Below, one piece after another: positions 57,432 to 64,000 of a stretch of DNA of 64,000 bases. Made by a program: the position numbers and the translations under genes. A model generated the notes under the pieces. The model worked only from the letters and a program-made list of their open reading frames with translations. It ran no database searches and was not told the DNA's origin. Numbering within the stretch: position 1 is the first letter of the stretch; each line of letters opens with the position of its first letter. Source of the stretch: Vallitalea longa (GTDB lineage: Bacteria; Bacillota; Clostridia; Lachnospirales; Vallitaleaceae); NCBI RefSeq assembly GCF_027923465.1, contig NZ_BRLB01000001.1:1302001-1366000 (forward strand). Reading direction: 5' to 3'.

Positions 57432-58166
57432 TCAAAGTGAGAAATACTCTTTTGCATTACTCATTGACATCCCCATCATTTTTTTATTTACATCTGCAAG
57501 ATGTGAACTGCTATAGAATCCAGCCAACTGAGCTGTATCTGTAATATTAAAACCTGAAGCCAAATAATAATAAGCCTTTCGTAGTTTAACAAGTAGCATA
57601 TAACTTTTTAGGGGTACTCCTATTTCTTCCTTAAATAGATGAGAAAGGTAACTAGATGATAGCTGTATGCTTTTTGCTATTGCCTCCACTGATTCATTAT
57701 TAATTTGTGATTCATCCAGTAATTGTATCACCTGCTTAATACGTTCATCGTACATATTATATTCCCAGTGTTGTATTAATAATTCATTAAAAAAACTAGT
57801 TTCATAGCGATTATAATTCAACTCATTTGGTTGCTCTAAAAACTTAACAATTTCTTCATCTAGATTATCAAGAGGTACCGAACATGCAGACTGCCCTCTT
57901 AAGTATTTTCTTTTTAACTCTTCTGCAATCAGTGATGTTTCATCAAAAAGCATAAATAAATCAACCTTAGAAAATGCCTTTAATTCATGGGTTCTGTTAC
58001 TTGCCACCAGAATATATTTCCCTGTAATTGTCTCGTTCTCAATTTTCATATCAAGGGCATGATCCTTCTTTATAAAGAGCTGAAGCATATAATGTTTATG
58101 TGGATTTGCTTCTATATTCTTGGGAAAGACAGTTATATAGCCATTTTTCCAATAAACTCTTTTCAC
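57432..58166 (-). CDS. AraC-family transcriptional regulator
   Basis: 244 residues, GTG start after GAGGTGATA. The N-terminal ~120 residues form a small cupin-like sensor domain (ANPHKHYMLQLFI). The C-terminal ~100 residues carry both HTH units: VEAIAKSIQLSSSYLSHLFKEEIGVPL and ITDTAQLAGFYSSSHLADVNKK. It ends next to the ATC-hydrolase-like gene (85 nt) and begins 50 nt from the rlmH end, so it is the first gene inside the right att-like repeat, a common place for an island regulator. Confidence 0.88.
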   Translation of the reverse strand: MKRVYWKNGYITVFPKNIEANPHKHYMLQLFIKKDHALDMKIENETITGKYILVASNRTHELKAFSKVDLFMLFDETSLIAEELKRKYLRGQSACSVPLDNLDEEIVKFLEQPNELNYNRYETSFFNELLIQHWEYNMYDERIKQVIQLLDESQINNESVEAIAKSIQLSSSYLSHLFKEEIGVPLKSYMLLVKLRKAYYYLASGFNITDTAQLAGFYSSSHLADVNKKMMGMSMSNAKEYFSL

Positions 58167-58216
58167 ACTATCACCTCTTTTAGTTGGATAACTTAACTAT
58201 TTACAGACAAGTCGTA

Positions 58217-58696
58217 TTACTTATGATACGGTTCACCAGCATTTATCCGAAAGCTCCTATAAACCTGCTCTAATAATATAACCCTCATTAATTGGTGAGG
58301 AAAAGTTAACGAAGAAAAACTAAGTTGGTAGTTTGCTCTTTTCAAAACATTCTCACATAATCCTATTGAACCACCAATAATAAAAGTTACATTGCTTTTG
58401 CCCTCTAGACCTAAAGTGTGTATTTTTTTAGCTAGATTTTCAGATGTCAATGTCTCTCCTTTTATCTCTAATGCAATTACATAGGAATTATCTTTTATAT
58501 ATCTTAATATTTTTTGTCCTTCTTTTTTCTTTATTAATATTTCCTGGGTAATAGATATCTTATCTGGGGTTTTCTCATCTGTAACTTCTATTATATCCAA
58601 TTTACAGTATCTACCTAATCTCTTACTGTATTCATCTACAGCCATTTTTAGATATTTTTCTTTTAATTTTCCCACACTAATTATTGTAATTTTCAT
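58217..58696 (-). CDS. rlmH: 23S rRNA (pseudouridine1915-N3)-methyltransferase RlmH
   Basis: 159 residues from the ATG at 58696, the usual RlmH length; an in-frame ATG four codons earlier is less likely. SPOUT fold: MKITIISVGKLKEKYLKMAV at the start, FIIGGSIGL as the trefoil-knot SAM loop, and LTFPHQLMRVILLEQVYRS followed by GEPYHK at the end, all RlmH hallmarks. The last 19 bases form the right-hand att-like repeat. Location beside the WalK/YycH/YycI locus is as in Bacillus. Confidence 0.96.
   Translation of the reverse strand: MKITIISVGKLKEKYLKMAVDEYSKRLGRYCKLDIIEVTDEKTPDKISITQEILIKKKEGQKILRYIKDNSYVIALEIKGETLTSENLAKKIHTLGLEGKSNVTFIIGGSIGLCENVLKRANYQLSFSSLTFPHQLMRVILLEQVYRSFRINAGEPYHK
58219..58237 (-). 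repeat. Proximal att-like repeat inside the rlmH 3' end
   Basis: ACTTATGATACGGTTCACC on the + strand. It is the C-terminal codons of rlmH and the partner of 53500-53518 (one mismatch). It marks the right border of the candidate island. Confidence 0.75.
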
Positions 58697-58734
58697 CACA
58701 TCATCCATTCTGCCATTTTATTATATTTTTAAAG

Positions 58735-58765
58735 CAAAAATGGACTTATAAGTAAGTCCATTTTT
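58735..58765 (-). terminator. Terminator after murA
   Basis: On the minus strand ATGGACTTA pairs with TAAGTCCAT over a 4-nt loop, extended by AAAA/TTTT, with TTTTTG following. It lies 20 nt after the murA stop and separates it from rlmH. Confidence 0.87.
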
Positions 58766-58784
58766 GTTACTGCAATACGTTCTA

Positions 58785-60074
58785 TTAATTAACCACTTTC
58801 AACATTGACTTATCCGGTTTATCTGAGATGCGGAACATTTCAGCACCCAGATCAATGAATTTCTGTTCTATATGTTCATAACCTCTATCAATATATTCAA
58901 TATTCGATAATACAGTTTCTCCTTTTGCACCTAATGCTGCTAATATAAGTCCTGCTCCTGCTCTAAGGTCTGGTGCTGCGACTTCTGCTCCTGTTAATTG
59001 TTTGACTCCTTCAATAACAGCAGTATTGCCTTCAACTTTTATATTAGCTCCCATCCTATTCAACTCATCTGTATAAGAGAATCTGCTTTCGAAAATACTC
59101 TCAGTCATTATACTTGTACCAGATGTTTTAGATAATAAGGCAGTCATTTGTGGTTGCATATCCGTAGGGAAACCTGGGTATGGCAATGTTTTTACATGTA
59201 TATTTTTCAATTGTCCATTAGCTATAACACGAATTGACTCATCATATTCTTCTATAACAGCACCCATTTCACTAAGTTTGGCTGATATAGCTTCCATATG
59301 CTTTGGTATTATGTTATTAACTGTTACATCTCCACCAGTTATGGCACCGGCGATCATATATGTTCCAGCTTCAATTTGGTCTGGTATTATCATATATTCG
59401 GTTCCATGTAGTTTCTTTACTCCATTTATCTTAATTATATCAGTACCTGCACCTTTTATTTTAGCACCCATACTATTTAAAAAGTTAGCAACATCTACTA
59501 TATGAGGTTCTTTAGCTGCATTTTCAATAACTGTTGTACCCTCAGCCAAAACAGCTGCAAGCATAATATTAATAGTTGCTCCTACACTAACAAGGTCTAA
59601 AAATACATTATTTCCGACTAATCTCTCTGCAGAAGCTTCAATCATTCCATGCTTAACTTCCACGGTTGCTCCTAATGCTTCAAAACCTTTTATATGCTGG
59701 TCAATAGGTCTACTACCAATGTTACAACCACCTGGTAATGCCACTTCTGCTTCTCTGTATTTACCAAGTAATGCTCCTAATAGATAATAGGATGCTCTTA
59801 TTTTCTTAATATAATCATAATCAACCTTTACATTATGAATATTTCTAGTATCTACTTTAATCTTATGTTCATCTATATAATCTACACGTACACCTAGTTG
59901 TTCCATTGATTGCAATAAAATCTTAGTGTCTCTAACACATGGTACATTCTCAATAATACAAACATCATCTGCTAAAATTGCAGCGGATAAAATTGCAAGA
60001 GCTGCATTTTTTGCACCACTAATAAAAACTTGCCCCGTTAACCTTCTATTGCCTCTTATCACTAGTTGTTCCAC
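58785..60074 (-). CDS. murA: UDP-N-acetylglucosamine 1-carboxyvinyltransferase
   Basis: 429 residues, full length for MurA. It catalyses the first committed step of peptidoglycan synthesis, adding enolpyruvate from PEP to UDP-GlcNAc. The Lys22-Asn23 pair (SGAKNAAL) and the catalytic Cys117 loop (LPGGCNIGSRPIDQHI) are present, so it should be active and fosfomycin-sensitive in principle. Firmicutes often carry two MurA paralogs; which one this is cannot be told. It follows the yycI-like gene by about 170 nt on the same strand. Confidence 0.96.
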   Translation of the reverse strand: MEQLVIRGNRRLTGQVFISGAKNAALAILSAAILADDVCIIENVPCVRDTKILLQSMEQLGVRVDYIDEHKIKVDTRNIHNVKVDYDYIKKIRASYYLLGALLGKYREAEVALPGGCNIGSRPIDQHIKGFEALGATVEVKHGMIEASAERLVGNNVFLDLVSVGATINIMLAAVLAEGTTVIENAAKEPHIVDVANFLNSMGAKIKGAGTDIIKINGVKKLHGTEYMIIPDQIEAGTYMIAGAITGGDVTVNNIIPKHMEAISAKLSEMGAVIEEYDESIRVIANGQLKNIHVKTLPYPGFPTDMQPQMTALLSKTSGTSIMTESIFESRFSYTDELNRMGANIKVEGNTAVIEGVKQLTGAEVAAPDLRAGAGLILAALGAKGETVLSNIEYIDRGYEHIEQKFIDLGAEMFRISDKPDKSMLKVVN

Positions 60075-60248
60075 TTTTACACCTCTCTTAAGTAAACTTG
60101 CCCAACAATGGGTTGTAAAATGTTTTTTTTAATAATTATAATTTTATTTCAGAAATTGTCTAATCTAGTTTAATTTGCGTAATTTGCTTTGACCAAAATA
60201 AATTATAGCACACTTTACTAATTTTGTAAAAGTAGTAATTGGATACCT

Positions 60249-61151
60249 TTAATTTTCATAATCTTCTTGACCAAATTCACTTTTTCTGTAAGATATGTTT
60301 TTATTAGTGTAGGCGTTTATATAATGAACCTCGTTATTACCAAGCCTTATCCTATAACATGGTTCGGCTTTAATGATATCTTCTTCACTGGTTATATCTT
60401 CTTCTGATACATAATAGCCAATGTCGATTCCCATAATTCTTATTAGTTCATTACTATCCTTTTCTCTGATACTATGCATAAATTGATACAAAACTTCATC
60501 GACAGGGTATATTTCTTTACTTTCACCTTTAAATCTAATAGGCTCATAATCATTTAGAACAATACCATTGATTTTACCATCCTCATAGAAAATTAAACTA
60601 GCTGAATTGTTAAATATAGTTTGCCCTTTAAAAGAATCATTATACTCTAATTGAAAATATTTATTATCATCATCTGGTTGGCTACAGGTCAATACTAAAT
60701 TATTATCAGTGGTAAGTTTTTTTATAAGTTCGCTACCAATATCTTCTATATCTGATTTATTGAAATTTTCTTTTACCTGCTTATCATAATCATTAGTATA
60801 ATATATAAAACCTTCTTTTGTTCCTTTACATATTGTAAGCGTTTCATTCTTATAGCTATATTGCTGTTTCAAACCTTTAAATGTAACTTTCACATCACCA
60901 AATATTTGTTTTCTGATTTTATTTTCATCTATATTCCTTAGTTTTACCTCCATTACTTCCATAGGTCTGAATTCAGGTAATAAACAGTACACGCACATGT
61001 TATTTTCCCCTAACACTTCTCTTAGTAGTACTTCTTTTTCAGAAGTCAGAGTATAATCCTCTTTGCTTTCATGTTCATAGAGACCATACAAAATTATGTT
61101 AGCCACTAAAAACAATATAATAAAAATATTAAGTATTCTACCAAAATTCAT
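60249..61151 (-). CDS. YycI/WalI-like membrane-anchored regulator
   Basis: 300 residues. One N-terminal membrane segment (ILNIFIILFLVANIILYGLY, ~6-25) is followed by an extracellular region. The C-terminal motif YPVDEVLYQFMHSI and the ending EPCYRIRLGNNEVHYINAYT match the YycI/YycH two-domain fold, which restrains the WalK kinase in Bacillus. It follows the yycH-like gene by 66 nt. It is longer than typical YycI and weakly similar, so the call rests partly on context. Confidence 0.75.
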   Translation of the reverse strand: MNFGRILNIFIILFLVANIILYGLYEHESKEDYTLTSEKEVLLREVLGENNMCVYCLLPEFRPMEVMEVKLRNIDENKIRKQIFGDVKVTFKGLKQQYSYKNETLTICKGTKEGFIYYTNDYDKQVKENFNKSDIEDIGSELIKKLTTDNNLVLTCSQPDDDNKYFQLEYNDSFKGQTIFNNSASLIFYEDGKINGIVLNDYEPIRFKGESKEIYPVDEVLYQFMHSIREKDSNELIRIMGIDIGYYVSEEDITSEEDIIKAEPCYRIRLGNNEVHYINAYTNKNISYRKSEFGQEDYEN

Positions 61152-61217
61152 GTTTACACCTACTTTTTATAGATAATAACTACTATTATTATAAATTACC
61201 CATAATAACTATAAGTT

Positions 61218-62603
61218 CTATAAATCACTATTGAAAATAATATTATTATCAGTGATAATAGTCCATTCCAATTTCATATTCATTTCATTATACTCGATTT
61301 TATAACCTAGATACATATCTTCTATACTTTTCTCATCTGGATATTTGTTTAACATCTTATCTATCACACTAATATAATCAACATTAATCTGTTCTGGCGG
61401 TTTAATGTAATCGTCCAATTCCAATATCATTCTTTTATAATTAATAACTTGACCATCCATAACAGTTATCTCCATAGGATATTTCATATCTAAACTAATT
61501 AGATAACTCTTAGGTATATTGATATTTACATCATTATATTTATATGAAAAATAAAATGTTGTCATATTTTCATTCTTGTTTTCACTATAATCACTTAATG
61601 AGTATTCTTGCTTATTGATTATTTTATCTTTTTCATTAATAAATTTCTCAGCTACATAATAAGAATCTATAACAGAAAGGTCTTTTCTGTTTTGGATATC
61701 ATTATTAATATATTCCACAATACCCTTAGTGTCATAATAAACGAAGACACTTTCATCTGTATACGTAATTTTACCTGTATCCTGTTTATTAGTTAATTTC
61801 CATTTTATGTTGTTTTTAAAGAAACCGTTGACGTAATCTTCCAACTGGGCACTATCCAAATTGTCATCAACAAAAAAAGGTGTTTTCAAATACACTTCAT
61901 CCGTATATAACAAATCTTTCTCTGGTAAAAGAACATTATTATCGAACAATTTAATATGTAGATTTTTCGTTGATATGAAAGCTGGTAGTACCTGTTTACT
62001 TTCATTATCATTAATTAATGTAACTAAATTTTGATTGCTCTTTTCTATATCACGTCTTTTAATCTTCAATGCTCTTATATTATCATAATAATTGTCATTT
62101 ATGAAATACGCATACACATATTTATCCATCATAGCTGGTGCTATAACGATTTCATTAAACTTATCAATCTCATTTTCAAAATCTAGATTCTTAATATTAA
62201 GATCTTTAGCTAATAGATCAGATTCTATCACGAATGGGTATTTCAACAATACATTGGTCTTATCCCAGATTGTCTCTTGAGAAATTTCTTTATCTACAAT
62301 CTCTCCATTTGATATGATCGCTTTCAGAAAATCTATTGAGTTACTAAAAATATCTTGAAATTGGGTATTAGTTTTCTTTATTAGAACATATTCTTGTTGA
62401 GGAATATATGTAGCCATTATATCTGGCTTAATGAAATAATACCCCTCTTCCTCTTTTTCTTCTTCTTTATAACTATTATAGTTTATTATATCAGAAAAAA
62501 GGTTAAGGTCCGACAAATCATCAAACCATAACCTTGTTGTCTGATATAAACTAAGTACAATCAGTACTGTTAATATAATTGTTTTTAGTATATTATTTTT
62601 CAT
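61218..62603 (-). CDS. YycH/WalH-like regulator of WalK
   Basis: Start taken at the ATG at 62603 (461 residues, MKNNILKTII); a TTG three codons earlier is possible. One N-terminal membrane segment (ILKTIILTVLIVLSLYQTTRLW) carries the YycH-type SLYQT.xLW motif, followed by a long extracellular domain. In Bacillus WalH and WalI sit beside WalK and lower its activity. Together with the yycI-like gene and the kinase end it identifies the locus. Confidence 0.8.
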   Translation of the reverse strand: MKNNILKTIILTVLIVLSLYQTTRLWFDDLSDLNLFSDIINYNSYKEEEKEEEGYYFIKPDIMATYIPQQEYVLIKKTNTQFQDIFSNSIDFLKAIISNGEIVDKEISQETIWDKTNVLLKYPFVIESDLLAKDLNIKNLDFENEIDKFNEIVIAPAMMDKYVYAYFINDNYYDNIRALKIKRRDIEKSNQNLVTLINDNESKQVLPAFISTKNLHIKLFDNNVLLPEKDLLYTDEVYLKTPFFVDDNLDSAQLEDYVNGFFKNNIKWKLTNKQDTGKITYTDESVFVYYDTKGIVEYINNDIQNRKDLSVIDSYYVAEKFINEKDKIINKQEYSLSDYSENKNENMTTFYFSYKYNDVNINIPKSYLISLDMKYPMEITVMDGQVINYKRMILELDDYIKPPEQINVDYISVIDKMLNKYPDEKSIEDMYLGYKIEYNEMNMKLEWTIITDNNIIFNSDL

Positions 62604-62638
62604 GGTAATCAACCCATTAATCTATGATTTATTATTCA

Positions 62639-63433
62639 CTAACTTGGCTCAGCCAAATTTAATAGATTGAATGTATTTTCATCTATTATTTCTTCATCTA
62701 TCTCTGTCTCTTCTTGTTGATTTGTGGAATCCTCACCATCAAATTTAATTTCTATGTTTTCAAGAATTTCTTTTGTTTCTTCTTTCTTTCTATTAACCAT
62801 ATATATGTTATATTCTACTTCACTATCTTTTTTGACAGCTATACATATATAATTGATACCAATAGTATTCAAATGAATCTTTTCATTATATATTCCAGAA
62901 GGTCCAATGGTCTGATAATCCGATTGGTAAGTAATATTAAGATTTCCTTCATCACCCCAACCATCATATACCATTATACCAACAAGAGTATCTTCTTCTC
63001 CGTTACCTTTAATATTATGTGTAGATTCAAATGTCGGCTTCGCATCAATGAATCTAGATTGTAATTTCAAACCTTCATCATTATTATCTTTTTCCTCAAA
63101 ACCTTTACTAAGATAGAGATACGTAAAAGAATTGATATCTCTTTTTTTGATACTTGACTCATTTTCTGAACCAATATACATATCACTCATATCATTGATA
63201 TCTGAGTTATTGTGAGGTTCATAATAAATAAAATACCTTTCGTCTATGGAAAATACCTCAAAAAAGCTTTTGACGATACCATCTTCAGTTTCTGTATTCT
63301 CTAAGTTTTCTACGCCATCTAGAGAATCAAGCCCATCAGCTTTAGGAGCCGCACATGCAATTATAGGCATACATACAATAATGAATGCACTGATTATCAA
63401 TATTTTAATTGATCTTACTAATGATTTAAACAT
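62639..63433 (-). CDS. Unknown secreted protein within the Wal-type locus (264 aa)
   Basis: ATG after AAGAGGTTAAG. A signal peptide (residues ~1-28, ILIISAFIIVCMPIIACAA) is followed by an acidic extracellular region, possibly a beta sandwich (NLNITYQSDYQTIGPSGIYN), and a Glu/Asp-rich tail. No family recognised. It lies between the WalK-like kinase and the yycH-like gene, 36 nt before the latter, a place where Bacillus has no gene. It may be an additional extracytoplasmic input to the kinase. Confidence 0.75.
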   Translation of the reverse strand: MFKSLVRSIKILIISAFIIVCMPIIACAAPKADGLDSLDGVENLENTETEDGIVKSFFEVFSIDERYFIYYEPHNNSDINDMSDMYIGSENESSIKKRDINSFTYLYLSKGFEEKDNNDEGLKLQSRFIDAKPTFESTHNIKGNGEEDTLVGIMVYDGWGDEGNLNITYQSDYQTIGPSGIYNEKIHLNTIGINYICIAVKKDSEVEYNIYMVNRKKEETKEILENIEIKFDGEDSTNQQEETEIDEEIIDENTFNLLNLAEPS

Positions 63434-63691
63434 ATGCTTAACCTCTTTCTAAACTTCTTCTTATATTAATTATATCTCAAATCAACTAATTTTATTAAAG
63501 TTTATCCTATATAATAAGTTAAAGGACATTAAAAAATAAACTTTCCTATAATACTATATATGCCAAATAATATTTATTGCAACTAACTATATAGGTACAA
63601 CACAGTTATTTTCTAATACAATTATACTAGATAAATATTACATTATTATTACAACCAGTTAACTATTACATAACAATATACTAATTAAGTA

Positions 63692-64000
63692 CTATGCTTC
63701 ATACGGAAAGTATAGATAAAAACAAGTGCCCACACCTACTTCGCTGGTAACATTAATATGTCCCCCATGACAATCCATAATCTCTTTTGCTATAGCAAGT
63801 CCAAGTCCAGTACCTCCCATGGCTCTTGATCTGGCTTTATCTACACGATAAAATCTATCAAATATTCTAGTTAAATCTTCATTAGGTATACCCATTCCAG
63901 TATCTTCTATCATTACCACAACATAACTACTTTCTTCATATACATTGATAGTTATGGAATCTCCTTCATTACTATACTTTACGGCATTAGATATTATATT
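63692..64000 (-). CDS. WalK-like sensor histidine kinase, C-terminal part (cut by window edge)
   Basis: Only the last 102 residues are in the window. Reading into the edge gives the N box (NIISNAVKYSNEGD), then G1 (IEDTGMGIP), the F box (RIFDRFYRVDKARS) and G2 (GGTGLGLAIAKEIM), i.e. a complete HATPase core. The DRFYRVDKARSRAMGGTGLGLAIAKEI wording (split here) is characteristic of WalK/PhoR-type kinases. With the yycH- and yycI-like genes downstream, WalK is the best identification. Confidence 0.85.
   Translation of the reverse strand, partial: NIISNAVKYSNEGDSITINVYEESSYVVVMIEDTGMGIPNEDLTRIFDRFYRVDKARSRAMGGTGLGLAIAKEIMDCHGGHINVTSEVGVGTCFYLYFPYEA

Larger units (their letters stand above)
53519..58218. 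mobile_element. Candidate 4.7-kb SCC-like island between rlmH-end repeats
   Basis: Bounded by 19-bp direct repeats of the rlmH 3' end, the integration site used by staphylococcal cassette chromosomes. Cargo on the minus strand: GNAT acetyltransferase, AraC-methyltransferase fusion, a 70-residue protein, a methyltransferase, an ATC-hydrolase-like protein and an AraC regulator. The fusion gene is visibly richer in G+C than its surroundings, consistent with acquisition. No ccr-type recombinase gene is inside, so if mobile it would need help in trans, or it is a remnant of a larger composite element. Confidence 0.55.

Noticed and set aside
53519-58218. Recombinase (ccr or integrase) gene inside the rlmH-bounded segment
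   Set aside because: All open frames of reasonable length were assigned to other families; no serine or tyrosine recombinase motif was seen.

Overview
The window is AT-rich DNA with a Gram-positive, clostridial character. It encodes SLH-domain (S-layer homology) proteins, an M23 endopeptidase, a WalK/YycH/YycI-type locus, MurA, RlmH and a PspC protein, with strong AGGAGG-like ribosome sites and U-tailed hairpin terminators. I would place it in the class Clostridia; the genus cannot be fixed from the sequence. No tRNA, rRNA, CRISPR array, transposase or recombinase gene was seen.

The left two thirds (1-41308, all + strand) is one unusual cell-surface locus. It holds seven tandem paralogs of a ~390-residue secreted SLH protein, two giant secreted proteins of about 2540-2560 residues, two SLH lipoproteins and a third giant of 2202 residues. 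After these come a coiled-coil M23 endopeptidase, three small or medium cytoplasmic proteins, and a 689-residue protein whose C-terminal domain looks like a degraded MinD/CpaE-type ATPase. The giants share a core motif, glycine-rich domains, a ~500-residue C-terminal region and a C-terminal tag (SSAEDLDTxGTH), but differ in exchangeable middle modules. Four SLH genes carry the same long upstream module: a terminator for the previous gene, a promoter (TTGAAA-N17-TATATT, extended -10) overlapped by an inverted repeat, and a leader of roughly 215 nt that can fold into nested stems plus a pseudoknot. The two SLH lipoprotein genes share the promoter type. Inference: a co-regulated system builds a large wall-anchored surface structure, with gene conversion diversifying its parts.

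From 41400 the content becomes ordinary: a ferritin-like protein (+), then minus-strand genes for a 59-residue PspC protein, a HAD-like protein lacking the nucleophilic Asp, an AI-2E-family permease, an OmpR-type response regulator, a DUF4003-like protein and two RNA methyltransferases. Next come a two-gene ATPase/TOPRIM-like pair resembling anti-phage systems, a membrane beta-lactamase-family protein and a small P-loop kinase.

The stretch 53500-58237 is bounded by 19-bp direct repeats (18/19 identical) of the 3' end of rlmH. That is the attachment site of SCC elements in staphylococci, so this 4.7-kb segment (GNAT, AraC-methyltransferase fusion, small ORF, methyltransferase, ATC-hydrolase-like protein, AraC regulator) is probably a small mobile or relic island. 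To its right lie rlmH, murA, yycI-like, yycH-like, an unknown secreted protein and the 3' end of a WalK-like histidine kinase cut by the window edge. This is an essential cell-wall-control locus in which murA sits near the place walJ/htrA occupy in Bacillus.
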